The translations under genes were made by a program, and so were the position numbers. From Oscillospiraceae bacterium (GTDB lineage Bacteria; Bacillota; Clostridia; Oscillospirales; Ruminococcaceae), in NCBI GenBank assembly GCA_003453215.1, contig DMMB01000038.1:1-27586 (forward strand): a DNA stretch of 27,586 bases. The letters are read 5' to 3'. The notes beneath the pieces were generated by a model. The model was not told the DNA's origin, did no database searches, and worked only from the letters and a program-made list of their open reading frames with translations. The first letter of the stretch is position 1, and the number at the start of each line of letters is the position of its first letter. Shown here in pieces: positions 7,038-14,800 of the stretch.

Positions 7038-7775
7038 TCAGGACAGCCAGCCAGTGATGGGAATGGCGGAAGCCATGCCGAGAATGAGACTCATCGGCAG
7101 GGCATAATCGCCCACCCAGCGCCAGCCGGTCTTTTTCATGATAAGACCGCACAGAGCCATGATAACGGCGGAGACGACCATGACGCACACCGGGATGAGC
7201 CCGGAAGGATCACCATGGAAGATGGTGCCGAAATCGCAGAACACATAGCCGAGGAAAGCGGCGATCATACCGATGAACAGGGCGGAGGAGAGAATGTCGC
7301 CCCAGCGCTTATCGCGATTTTCTATCTTGGTCATGCCATTTTGCAGCTTTTTCCCAATCAATGCCACTAACCAGATGCCCAGCATGATGCTGATAGTCAT
7401 GACCCAGGCGATGGTGACGTACTGGGAAGCGGTCAGGGATTCCACCTGCCCGAAGGTGAGGCCCATGGCACTTTCGGCATTGGTGGCGGCAATGGTCTCG
7501 TAGGAGAGGGAGCCGACGACCGAAAGGCGCAGCCAGGGCAGCGGCAGGCCGAGGTCTTTGGAGAGGGTGATAACACTGATGACGATGGCGACGGCCGGGG
7601 CAATGGTAAAGACGCCGGCGGTGACCATGGTTTTGCGCAGCTTTTGCTGGTCCATGCCAATTTCCTTGCTGCGGCGGATGGCCCGTACTAGGAAGAACAC
7701 AGACTGTGCCAGAACGGCCAGAATAATAATGCCGGCCAGCACAAACAGTACCGGGCTGTTAACGGAAAAATTCAC
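7038..7775 (-). CDS. DUF5058 family membrane protein, 245 aa
   Basis: The sequence begins with SPVLFVLAGIIILAVLAQSVFFLVRA and continues with TIAPAVAIVISVITLSKDLGLPLPWLRLSVVGSLSYE, which I recognise as the DUF5058 pattern. Five or six membrane segments are seen (about 9-31, 47-70, 112-140, 158-178, 190-212, 222-243). The charged loop after segment 1 (RRSKEIGMDQQKLRK) should be cytoplasmic. It is the first gene of the three-gene operon ending with the M20 peptidase. The family has no established function that I know of. A transporter subunit is the likeliest role from the hydrophobic profile and the adjacent peptidase. Confidence 0.85.
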   Translation of the reverse strand: MNFSVNSPVLFVLAGIIILAVLAQSVFFLVRAIRRSKEIGMDQQKLRKTMVTAGVFTIAPAVAIVISVITLSKDLGLPLPWLRLSVVGSLSYETIAATNAESAMGLTFGQVESLTASQYVTIAWVMTISIMLGIWLVALIGKKLQNGMTKIENRDKRWGDILSSALFIGMIAAFLGYVFCDFGTIFHGDPSGLIPVCVMVVSAVIMALCGLIMKKTGWRWVGDYALPMSLILGMASAIPITGWLS

Positions 7776-7845
7776 ACACTGTCACTCCTTTGCAGGGAAC
7801 TTTGGGGGTGCCGTCCGAGGGAAAGGGACACTCCTATCATGCAAT

Positions 7846-7856
7846 ATTTTAGCACA
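7846..7856 (-). promoter_or_regulatory. Extended -10 promoter of the DUF5058-peptidase operon
   Basis: On the minus strand TG-C-TAAAAT forms an extended -10 (TAAAAT at 7851-7846) about 70 bp before the DUF5058 start codon. A matching -35 at 17 nt is poor; a TTGTCT sits 22 nt upstream. Confidence 0.5.
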
Positions 7857-7925
7857 TAAAAGGGCGAAAGGAAAGACAATGTTTACGATGGATAGTCATT
7901 TGTTTTTGGCACAAATACACAGAAG

Positions 7926-7950
7926 GACGCCGGCGGAAAATGCCGGCATC
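7926..7950 (-). terminator. Hairpin downstream of adenine deaminase
   Basis: GACGCCGGC and GCCGGCATC form a 9-bp stem with one G-T pair around a 7-nt loop, 16 bp after the adenine deaminase stop. The following minus-strand tract is only mildly T-rich, so termination may be partial. Confidence 0.5.
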
Positions 7951-7965
7951 GCTCCGTTCGAAAAA

Positions 7966-9693
7966 TCAGAGGTATTTCCACTGTTCAACATCAAAGACGC
8001 CATGGGTGGTAATTTTAAGGGCAGGAATGACCGGAAGACTTAAAAAAGAAAGAGTCATAAAGGGATCGATGCCGGGGGAGACGCCAAGGCGGTGGGCAGC
8101 GGCTTTGGCCTGCTCCAGCCGATCGTTGACCTCTTCCAGCGGGGCGTCGCTCATCAATCCCGCAACCGGCAGGGGCAGTTCGGATAGGATATGGCCATTT
8201 TCCACCACAACCATGCCGCCTTCCAGCTGGGCAATACGGTTGATGGCCAGGGCCAAGTCGTCATCTCCGGCGCCGATGGCAATGATGTTGTGGGAATCGT
8301 GAGCGACGCTGGTTGCCACCGCGCCGCGCTGCAGGCCATAGCCTTTTACATAGCCCAGGCCAATGTGACCGGTGTGATGGTGGCGCTCGGCCACAGCTAT
8401 TTTAAGCAGATCGCGGGTGGGAACGGGGGCTTCGGCCCGGCCTAGGTTTTGGGTAATGAGTTCCCCCGGAACGATGCCGATGACCGGCAGCTCCCCGGCG
8501 GCTAATTGCTGGGGGGAGACCGCTTCCAGGTGGAACGTCTCATGCGCCCGCCGGGCAAGGGCGGGTTCGATGGCGGGGGCATCAAAGGGGAGAACTTCAC
8601 CCTCGGTAAAGACGCAGCGCCCGCGCTTATAGACCTGCTGGATTTGGAAATGGCGGAAATCATCAAAGATCACCAGATCGGCCAGGTAACCGGGAGCAAT
8701 GGCGCCTTTGTTGTTCATCAGGAAGTAACGGGCGGCATGGTGGCTGGCGGCCTTGATGGCAATGATCGGATCCACGCCGCAGGCAATGGCTTCCCGGATA
8801 ATATAGTCGATGTGGCCGCCCTGCAGCAGATCCAGCGGATGTTTATCATCGGTGGCAAACATACAGCGGGAATAGTACTGTTGATTTAAAAGCGGCAGCA
8901 GCGCCCGCAGATTATGGGCGGCAGTGCCCTCCCGTATCATGATGAATTGGCCCAGCTGCAGCTTTTCCAGAGCGTCCTGGTAGGTGCTGCACTCATGATC
9001 GGAATAGACACCGGCGGCAATGTAGGCATTGAGCGCCGCCCCGGAAAGACCGGGCGCATGGCCATCGATCTTTTTGTGGTGAGCCTGGCAGGCTAAAATT
9101 TTGCGGATAACATCTGGATCACCCTGGATAACGCCGGGATAATTCATCATTTCCGCCAGCCCCAGTACGCGGGGATGATCGTACAGGGCATCAATGGCCT
9201 GATAATCCAGGGTGCAGCCGCTTTCATCCATGGGGGTGGCAGGGACGCAGCTGGGCAGCATAAAGTGTACATCAATGGGCAGTCCCTCGGTGGCCTGCAG
9301 CATATAGCGTATGCCATCGGTTCCCATCACGTTGGCTATTTCATGCGGATCGGTAATAACGGTGGTGGTGCCATGCCGGAGGACGGCGCGGGCAAATTCC
9401 GCCGGGGAAACCAGACTGCTTTCCAGATGAATGTGCGCATCGATGAACCCGGGGGAAACAAATTGGCCGGAGACATCCATTTCCTGCAGGCCGTGGTAGC
9501 TGCCGATGCCCGCAATGAGGCCATCGGAAACGGCAATATCTCCGTGGCAAAAATCGTTGCTGAATACATTGAGATAGGTGGCGTTTTTAAATACCACATC
9601 GGCGGGTTCTTCTCCGCACGCTACCCGGATCAAACGGAGTTTGCGGTCCAGCTTGCGCTCCACACACTGGGCGATGGTTTCCTGCGGTTTCAT
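7966..9693 (-). CDS. ade: Adenine deaminase, 575 aa
   Basis: This cytoplasmic amidohydrolase converts adenine to hypoxanthine and ammonia in purine salvage. The metal-dependent core is intact: HIH within FIDAHIHLESS (H87, H89), E181 in LAEMMNYPG, H212 in DGHAPGL, H233 in SDHECS and D282 in TDDKHP. The TTVITDPHEIANVMG stretch at about 110-124 and the C-terminal domain with HNIIAIGAGDDD are typical of AdeC-type enzymes. Length is normal for the family. The ATG follows AAAGGAGGAACGCC. The gene begins 20 bp after the Nudix gene ends, so the two are cotranscribed. No purine riboswitch was found before the operon. Confidence 0.96.
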   Translation of the reverse strand: MKPQETIAQCVERKLDRKLRLIRVACGEEPADVVFKNATYLNVFSNDFCHGDIAVSDGLIAGIGSYHGLQEMDVSGQFVSPGFIDAHIHLESSLVSPAEFARAVLRHGTTTVITDPHEIANVMGTDGIRYMLQATEGLPIDVHFMLPSCVPATPMDESGCTLDYQAIDALYDHPRVLGLAEMMNYPGVIQGDPDVIRKILACQAHHKKIDGHAPGLSGAALNAYIAAGVYSDHECSTYQDALEKLQLGQFIMIREGTAAHNLRALLPLLNQQYYSRCMFATDDKHPLDLLQGGHIDYIIREAIACGVDPIIAIKAASHHAARYFLMNNKGAIAPGYLADLVIFDDFRHFQIQQVYKRGRCVFTEGEVLPFDAPAIEPALARRAHETFHLEAVSPQQLAAGELPVIGIVPGELITQNLGRAEAPVPTRDLLKIAVAERHHHTGHIGLGYVKGYGLQRGAVATSVAHDSHNIIAIGAGDDDLALAINRIAQLEGGMVVVENGHILSELPLPVAGLMSDAPLEEVNDRLEQAKAAAHRLGVSPGIDPFMTLSFLSLPVIPALKITTHGVFDVEQWKYL

Positions 9694-9713
9694 GGCGTTC
9701 CTCCTTTACGGCT

Positions 9714-10277
9714 TCAGAATTGTTCAGCTTTTTCGATGAGTTTCCGATAAATGCGGTCGCGCATCCAGGGCTCGGTGCAGGCGGTCAGTGCTTCCTGCGG
9801 GGCGAACCACCGCACGCCGCTGTTTTCATCAGGCTTTATCCGCAGCGGCTCGGTGTCATCGGCTTCAATGAGATAGGTTCCGTTGAGGTGCAGATGGGAG
9901 GGCACATACTGCCCCCGCTTTTCATGCCCCTCTACGGTGAGAATTTCGACCGAAAACAGTTCTTCGCGGACGGGGCGGAGCCTGTGCAGTCCCGTTTCCT
10001 CAGCCACCTCCCGTAGGGCAACCGCCAGCAGGTCAGTTTCCCCATCGGCGTGGCCGCCGGTCCAGCTCCAGCTGTGATAAATGTTGTGATAGATCATCAG
10101 TACCTTATCCCGCGCGGGGTTTACCACCCAGGCCGAAGCGGTAAAGTGGGCGGTTTCATTCTGTCGGGTAAAGCTATCCGGCTGCTTTAGCGCGGCCAGC
10201 AGCAGCGGCAGGTCACGCTGTTCCTGCTCATTGTACGGCCGGTAGGCGGCCAGTTGGGCTTGCAGATCATGGGGCAT
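9714..10277 (-). CDS. Nudix hydrolase, 187 aa
   Basis: The Nudix box lies at about residues 74-97 (GGHADGE, then REVAEETGL). It has the catalytic RE..EE core in the variant with GGHxDG rather than the canonical spacing. Proteins of this subtype cleave nucleoside diphosphate-X compounds; the substrate cannot be read from the sequence. The start at 10277 is preferred because AAGGAGGAACCGTC precedes it; the upstream extension to 10397 crosses a strong hairpin and encodes Pro/Arg-rich noise. It is followed by adenine deaminase, suggesting a nucleotide or base salvage or sanitation role. Confidence 0.9.
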   Translation of the reverse strand: MPHDLQAQLAAYRPYNEQEQRDLPLLLAALKQPDSFTRQNETAHFTASAWVVNPARDKVLMIYHNIYHSWSWTGGHADGETDLLAVALREVAEETGLHRLRPVREELFSVEILTVEGHEKRGQYVPSHLHLNGTYLIEADDTEPLRIKPDENSGVRWFAPQEALTACTEPWMRDRIYRKLIEKAEQF

Positions 10278-10329
10278 GACGGTTCCTCCTTGGCAGGGTG
10301 GATGCAGCAGGCAGGGGAAGAGGGCCGTG

Positions 10330-10350
10330 GCTCCGGCCGAAGGCCGGAGC
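10330..10350 (-). promoter_or_regulatory. Perfect GC-rich hairpin in the nudix-ade leader
   Basis: GCTCCGGCC and GGCCGGAGC pair perfectly (9 bp) around a 3-nt loop, about 50 bp before the Nudix start codon. No T-run follows, so it is a leader hairpin rather than a terminator. A -10-like TATACT lies just upstream on the minus strand (about 10387-10392), which would place the hairpin inside the mRNA. Confidence 0.5.
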
Positions 10351-10410
10351 GCTCCGCGCCCTGGCTGCCCGCCTTTTCTCTGTACAAAGTATAACATGAC
10401 CCACGCAAAG

Positions 10411-10435
10411 AAAAAAGCCCCCGAAGGGGCTTTTT
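10411..10435 (-). terminator. Intrinsic terminator of the ABC operon
   Basis: On the minus strand AAAAAGCCCC, a TTCG loop and GGGGC are followed by six Ts, about 14 bp after the permease stop codon. The flanks are A/T-symmetric, so it can act in both directions. Confidence 0.92.
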
Positions 10436-10448
10436 CATCGCAGTTGGT

Positions 10449-11789
10449 TTAGTCGTGCCGGATGGCTTCCAGAGCGGAAATCTTTACGGCGCGGTTGGCG
10501 GGGATGAAGCCGAAAATAATACCGACCAGCATCGAGAACGCCATGGCCAGCAGTACCAGCCACCACGGGATGATGGAAACCGAACCGGTGCCGCCGAAGC
10601 TGAGTCCCAGCGAAGCCAGGAGATTGGCCACCAGCGGTACATTGTTCAGCAGGTAGCTGATGAGGAAACTGAGTCCCACCCCCACAACACCGCCGATCAG
10701 ACCGATCATGGCCGATTCGGTGAGGAACATGGCGCGGATGGAACCAAGTTCAGCACCCAATACCTTCATAACACCAATCTCTTTGGTGCGCTCATAGATG
10801 GACATGACCATGGTATTGGCAATGCCGATGGCGGCAACAAACAGGGAGATGGCCGCCAGACCGCCCAGCATGGTCTGGATCATGGTAAGCTGTTCATCGA
10901 ACGCCTTACGGGTATCTTCCATGGAAGAACACTGGAAGCCCATATCTTCAATGGCTTCCTGTATGGCGGCGACGGAGGCCGCGTCCACACACTTCACCCG
11001 TACATCATCGTAGTTGGTGGCTTCGGTGGGGGCTTTCTCGCCGGAGGCTTTGTAGTATTTCTGCTCCAGCGCCTTCAGCTGGTTGATGTCCATGAAGATG
11101 CACTCGCTGGTCTCCCAGCCTTTGTTCCAGTCCTCGGTCATCACACCGGTGATGTTGGGGGTAACTTCCAGTATGGTTTTGCTGTTGCCGTTGTTATCAT
11201 AGCTTTCGGAATACATGATGAGCTTATCCTTCATCACATCCACAAAAGGCTTTTTGGGGTTGCCCATGGCATCGGTCTGGTACCGGTCCACATAAGCATT
11301 GCGTGTTTTTTTGGTATCCCGGAAGTTGTACGCCACATTGGCGCCTACGACCATGCTGTAATCCTTATTGCTATCCGCAAAGGAAGAACCTTCATCCAGC
11401 GAATAGCCCAGGGCATCAAACGCTTCGGCGTAAATGCCGATGATCTGAGTATAGGCATCGTAGCGGCCATTGCGGGATTTCAGCCGGAAGCTGACCCGGC
11501 TATTATAAAATGGGGTAGCGATCTGTACATTGTCCATCGCCTGAATTTGGGCAAGGGCTTTATCATCCAGCTTGGTTTCGCCTCCGCCGTAATTATAGAC
11601 CTGAATGATGGTGAGATCGCCCCACTCTGCCAGCATCTGCATCATCGATTCCCTAGCGCCGATACCGAGCGAGACCATCAATATGATGGCGCACACGCCG
11701 ATGACAACACCGATGATCGTCAGGGCGGTACGCACCCGGCGGCGGGTCAGATTGCGCAGGCAGACGCTAAGAAGGTCAGATATCCTCAT
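10449..11789 (-). CDS. ABC transporter permease, MacB/FtsX type, 446 aa
   Basis: The MacB topology is clear: membrane segment 1 at about 21-43, a large extracellular MacB_PCD domain (about 44-300), and segments at about 306-330, 358-381 and 407-430. The FtsX motif region (IYERTKEIGVMKVLGA, then IRAMFLTESAMIGLIGG) and the C-terminal NRAVKISALEAIRHD are typical. It would couple ATP hydrolysis to mechanical work or export at the outer face of the membrane. Its first 14 bp overlap the end of the COG1361-like gene, and AAAGGAGA lies about 12 nt before the ATG. It is the third gene of an ATPase, surface protein, permease operon. Confidence 0.95.
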   Translation of the reverse strand: MRISDLLSVCLRNLTRRRVRTALTIIGVVIGVCAIILMVSLGIGARESMMQMLAEWGDLTIIQVYNYGGGETKLDDKALAQIQAMDNVQIATPFYNSRVSFRLKSRNGRYDAYTQIIGIYAEAFDALGYSLDEGSSFADSNKDYSMVVGANVAYNFRDTKKTRNAYVDRYQTDAMGNPKKPFVDVMKDKLIMYSESYDNNGNSKTILEVTPNITGVMTEDWNKGWETSECIFMDINQLKALEQKYYKASGEKAPTEATNYDDVRVKCVDAASVAAIQEAIEDMGFQCSSMEDTRKAFDEQLTMIQTMLGGLAAISLFVAAIGIANTMVMSIYERTKEIGVMKVLGAELGSIRAMFLTESAMIGLIGGVVGVGLSFLISYLLNNVPLVANLLASLGLSFGGTGSVSIIPWWLVLLAMAFSMLVGIIFGFIPANRAVKISALEAIRHD

Positions 11790-13545
11790 CTTCGTCTACG
11801 CTCTCCTTTTTGTTTTTACGCAGCTTCAGGTACAAAAATACACCGGCAGCCACAACTACCACGCCGACAATCACCCAGAACCAGGGGAAACCGGTCGCTT
11901 CGGGCTCCGCAGGGCCTACGGGGTCAATGGGATCCACAGGATCGGTGGGACCATAAATGTCATCGTAGCTGACTGCGCTGGTGACAAAGGGAACCGATAC
12001 GGTGCGCTGGTTCATGTTGGTATCCTCATAGGTAATGATGACTTCGCCTACAATTTCGCCCTTATCATTGGCAGTGATGTAGAAATCTGCGCTGGAGGTT
12101 GTGCCGGAAGAAAGGTTGCCGAGATACTGTTCTTCGCCGTTATTGGAAAGGGCATCGCAGCTCAGCTTGGCGGAAAGATTGTAAATATCGGTACGGCTCT
12201 TATTAACAAAGTTGACGGAGAGGTTATTTTCCTCGCCTATGAAGATCTGTTGGGGCAGGTCAATACCGGTTACCGTAAAGCGGTCCACCTGCAGCACCGG
12301 CATACTGATAGTCTCGGTGGTTTTGGCATTGCGGCGCACGCCGTTATCCAGGTAGTCGTAGGTAAAGTCTACGGAGAGGGAGTGGGACTGCGCTGCCGCA
12401 GTGGGTTTGACCGTCACATTTACAGTCTTGGTAACAGTGCCTTCGGCCGCCAGCGATTCAATATAGAAAGAATTGGAGCTGCTGGTCAGCATCATGGCAT
12501 CGGGCAGGGTCATGGTCACCATCATGTTTTCCACGGCCATGGTCTTGCTGGTATTGCGGAAGGTCATGGTGATATTGCGGGTCTCACCGGCCACCAGGTC
12601 GCCTTTGCCGTAGCTGTAGCTGCTGATGATGACATAGGGCTGCGCTGCGGTAGTCTCCTCATCCGGCTTTTTGTCGTTTTCCTTTTCTGGCACGATGGTC
12701 GCATTGTCAATCTTGCAGGAAAGGATGGCATTGTAGTTGCCCTGCGTCACAATGAGCTTGAGGGTGTTATCATTGCCGCCCACATAATACACGCCGGTCA
12801 GCTTAACAGTATAGCCCTTGCCCTCCCATGGGGCGATCTTCGCATTGGCGGAGGGGGTGGTGTTCCCCGCAAGGAAGCTGCTGTCGCCGGGGGTGGTCAC
12901 AGAGAAATTCTCGGCGTTATAGCTGTTTCCCTGACTGGCAACAAAGGCGGCAAAGTCCGGATCGTTGACATACAGGGTCAGGTCCACATAGTTGCCCTTG
13001 GCAATTTCGGTGCTGGGAGCCTGCGTACCATTCAGTTTGCCCGGGTAGCGGGTATATTTGGGATCGCCGCCGCCGGTGGCCTTGTGATACTGCTGCCAGT
13101 AGGAGGCGCTGGGGCAAATGGCGTCCAACTGGAAGCTGGTAATGGAAGCGCTGCCGCCCAGCGTGTCCTTCAGGCGAAAGACCGGGGTAATGGTGATGCT
13201 GTCGGTCAGTTCAATCTCATCACCGTCATTTATGGGTGTGCTATCGCCGTAGGTGGCACTTGCAAATTCATAGCCGGGGTTCGCAGTAAAAGAAACCTTG
13301 ACCTTTTTTACATCATTGGGCAACGTTTGAGAAAGCGTAGTGCTGTTCAAAAAGACAGAAACGGTTTTGGAGTCTGCGCCTTCAGCTGTGCCCGTAGCTG
13401 TTGTGTATGTAAGAGTTATTTTGCCATTTGCCAATGAACCGTCAGCGGCAGTAATGGTATAGGGCGGGTCGGCCGCCATCGCCACCGTACTCAGCAGCAT
13501 GGCCAGCACCAGCAGAAACGTCAGGAACTTGCAGATTTTTTTCAC
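11776..13545 (-). CDS. Secreted, membrane-anchored COG1361/CARDB-like protein of an ABC operon, 589 aa
   Basis: A signal peptide (about 1-24, MKKICKFLTFLLVLAMLLSTVAMA) is followed by an InlB-like divergent beta repeat (about 45-120; phrases such as VSFTANPGYEF and GDEIELTDSITITPVF). CARDB/NEW3-type beta domains follow, with FVNKSRTDIYNL and TVNVTVKP patterns. A Pro/Asp-rich spacer precedes a C-terminal membrane helix (about 550-572) and a short charged cytoplasmic tail (KLRKNKKESVDEDEDI). In clostridial operons a protein of this type stands between MacB-like ATPase and permease genes and may replace the periplasmic adaptor. Initiation is at GTG (13545-13543), overlapping the ATPase stop (GTGA), with GGAGGAG upstream. 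Specific substrate unknown. Confidence 0.88.
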   Translation of the reverse strand: MKKICKFLTFLLVLAMLLSTVAMAADPPYTITAADGSLANGKITLTYTTATGTAEGADSKTVSVFLNSTTLSQTLPNDVKKVKVSFTANPGYEFASATYGDSTPINDGDEIELTDSITITPVFRLKDTLGGSASITSFQLDAICPSASYWQQYHKATGGGDPKYTRYPGKLNGTQAPSTEIAKGNYVDLTLYVNDPDFAAFVASQGNSYNAENFSVTTPGDSSFLAGNTTPSANAKIAPWEGKGYTVKLTGVYYVGGNDNTLKLIVTQGNYNAILSCKIDNATIVPEKENDKKPDEETTAAQPYVIISSYSYGKGDLVAGETRNITMTFRNTSKTMAVENMMVTMTLPDAMMLTSSSNSFYIESLAAEGTVTKTVNVTVKPTAAAQSHSLSVDFTYDYLDNGVRRNAKTTETISMPVLQVDRFTVTGIDLPQQIFIGEENNLSVNFVNKSRTDIYNLSAKLSCDALSNNGEEQYLGNLSSGTTSSADFYITANDKGEIVGEVIITYEDTNMNQRTVSVPFVTSAVSYDDIYGPTDPVDPIDPVGPAEPEATGFPWFWVIVGVVVVAAGVFLYLKLRKNKKESVDEDEDI

Positions 13546-14339
13546 GGTTGTACTCCTCCTTGGCCGGCGGCCAGTGTGTTATCGGTAAATTGCAGGGTCT
13601 CCGGCAGCTCCTCGGCAGGGGCGGCAGGAGGGCCTTGGATCGCCTTGGCATGGCGGTGGTCCTCATTGGAGATGATGCGTCCATCGGAAATGGTCACAAT
13701 GCGGTCGCAGTATTCCGCCAGGCTGCGGTCATGCGTTACCAGAATAATCGTAGTGCCTTTTTCCCGGGCAAAGCGCAGGAACATCTCCATGACCTCTTTG
13801 GTCGTCTTGGTATCCAGGTTGCCGGTTGGTTCATCGGCAAAGACCACTTCAGGATTGGTAACAAAGGCGCGGGCAATGCCCACGCGCTGCTGCTGGCCGC
13901 CGCTCATTTCATTGGGGCGGTGATCCATACGCGCGCCCAGTCCCACCTGTTTCAGCATCTCCCGGGCGGCAGCCTCCCGCTTTTTGCGGGGCACCCGCCG
14001 GAACATCAGCGGCATGGCCACATTTTCCACAGCGGTCATTCCCTGAATCAGGTTGTAGGACTGGAACACAAAGCCGATGTGCTTCTGCCGAAAGACCGCC
14101 AGCTCCTTTTCGCTCATTTTGGAGATGGTTTCTCCTTTGATCTTTACTGTGCCGCGGGTGGGCTTTTCCAGCCCGGCCAGCTGGTTCAGCAGTGTGGATT
14201 TACCGCTGCCGGAGGTACCAAGGATACAGCACACCTGCCCCTGTTCAATGGTCAGGTCGATATTATCCAGCGCTACAACCTTTTCATCGCCGGTCCGGTA
14301 CACCTTGCGGAGATTTTTGGTCTCCACCATATATTGCAC
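13542..14339 (-). CDS. ABC transporter ATP-binding protein, MacB/LolD type, 265 aa
   Basis: All nucleotide-binding motifs are present: Walker A GTSGSGKST (about 41-49), a Q-loop in FVFQSYNL, the signature MSGGQQQRVGIARA, Walker B VVFADEPTGNLD and the switch histidine in LVTHD. It powers the permease encoded two genes downstream. GTG at 14339-14337 is chosen as start because GGGAGG lies 7 nt upstream; the ATG nine bases later is less well spaced. The frame is open back to 14525, but that part holds the promoters and operator. The C-terminal 40 residues after the ATPase core are Pro/Ala-rich. Confidence 0.95.
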   Translation of the reverse strand: MQYMVETKNLRKVYRTGDEKVVALDNIDLTIEQGQVCCILGTSGSGKSTLLNQLAGLEKPTRGTVKIKGETISKMSEKELAVFRQKHIGFVFQSYNLIQGMTAVENVAMPLMFRRVPRKKREAAAREMLKQVGLGARMDHRPNEMSGGQQQRVGIARAFVTNPEVVFADEPTGNLDTKTTKEVMEMFLRFAREKGTTIILVTHDRSLAEYCDRIVTISDGRIISNEDHRHAKAIQGPPAAPAEELPETLQFTDNTLAAGQGGVQP

Positions 14340-14436
14340 AGCACTTCCTCCCCTCGCAGATGATTGCTTTTCGCATAAATAATAAGTGCCTGGTTGGATG
14401 GATTTTATTGCACCGTAAAACAAAAAATGCAAAAAA

Positions 14437-14465
14437 ATAATACCAACAAACTGTACTAATGCCAA
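14437..14465 (-). promoter_or_regulatory. Proximal promoter of the ABC operon
   Basis: TTGGCA (14465-14460), a 17-nt spacer ending in TGG, and TATTAT (14442-14437) form an extended -10 promoter. Its -35 lies exactly in the centre of the dyad at 14451-14473. The leader to the GTG start is about 90 nt. Confidence 0.75.
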
Positions 14466-14473
14466 TAGTACAG
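14451..14473. promoter_or_regulatory. Operator dyad CTGTACTA-N7-TAGTACAG
   Basis: Perfect 8-bp arms flank a 7-bp centre. The dyad covers the -35 of the proximal promoter and the start site of the distal one, so a bound protein should shut off both. GTAC-containing dyads of this look recall sites of GntR-family (YtrA-like) repressors of ABC operons, but no such regulator lies in the window; that identification is a guess. Confidence 0.7.
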
Positions 14474-14475
14474 TC

Positions 14476-14504
14476 AGCATACCATTTTTCCCCTTTTTAG
14501 TCAA
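14476..14504 (-). promoter_or_regulatory. Distal promoter of the ABC operon
   Basis: TTGACT (14504-14499), 17 nt ending in TGG, and TATGCT (14481-14476) form a second extended -10 promoter. The dyad operator begins 3 bp downstream of its -10, across the start of transcription. Confidence 0.75.
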
Positions 14505-14564
14505 CGCAGTACACAGCAAATTCATAAAATATTAAAGAACGGAAAAACAAAATAAAAGGAAAAA

Positions 14565-14592
14565 GTTCCCGCACCGGTTACAGTGCGGGAAC
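14565..14592 (-). terminator. Terminator downstream of the two-component operon
   Basis: GTTCCCGCAC and GTGCGGGAAC form a perfect 10-bp stem with an 8-nt loop, followed on the minus strand by TTTTTCCTTTTATTTTG. It lies about 210 bp after the kinase stop and before the ABC promoters, and so separates the two operons. Confidence 0.85.
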
Positions 14593-14800
14593 TCTTGTAA
14601 AACTGGTTCCTGTTGCCGTTTGCAGCCGGCACAGGATTTTTGGGAAAGGAGCCGAAGGGAAAAGAAAATGAGGACAAAACGAAAAAGTAGAAGGATGGAA
14701 GATAAGGAGGAGAAAGAAAAACCTTCGGCCGGGCTTTTATCGCCCTGATTTATTCCACGCCCTTATCATATACGGTTAATGTGATGACTGTGTGAAGAAA
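14593..14800. other. Purine-rich spacer after the sensor kinase gene
   Basis: This stretch carries a long purine-rich run on the plus strand (about 14641-14720) and no supported gene. It should form the 3' untranslated part of the two-component transcript up to the terminator at 14565-14592. Confidence 0.5.

Noticed and set aside
10278..10397. Purine riboswitch before the nudix-ade operon
   Set aside because: The leader lacks the conserved loops of the purine aptamer; only a simple hairpin is present.
10455..13437. Long plus-strand open frames opposite the ABC permease and the COG1361-like gene
   Set aside because: They mirror well-supported minus-strand genes, have low-complexity His/Gly-rich translations and no start signals.
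14668..14748. Possible 26-codon small ORF on the plus strand with an upstream AAAGGAG
   Set aside because: It is an artefact-prone purine-rich tract, with no promoter and no conserved pattern visible.
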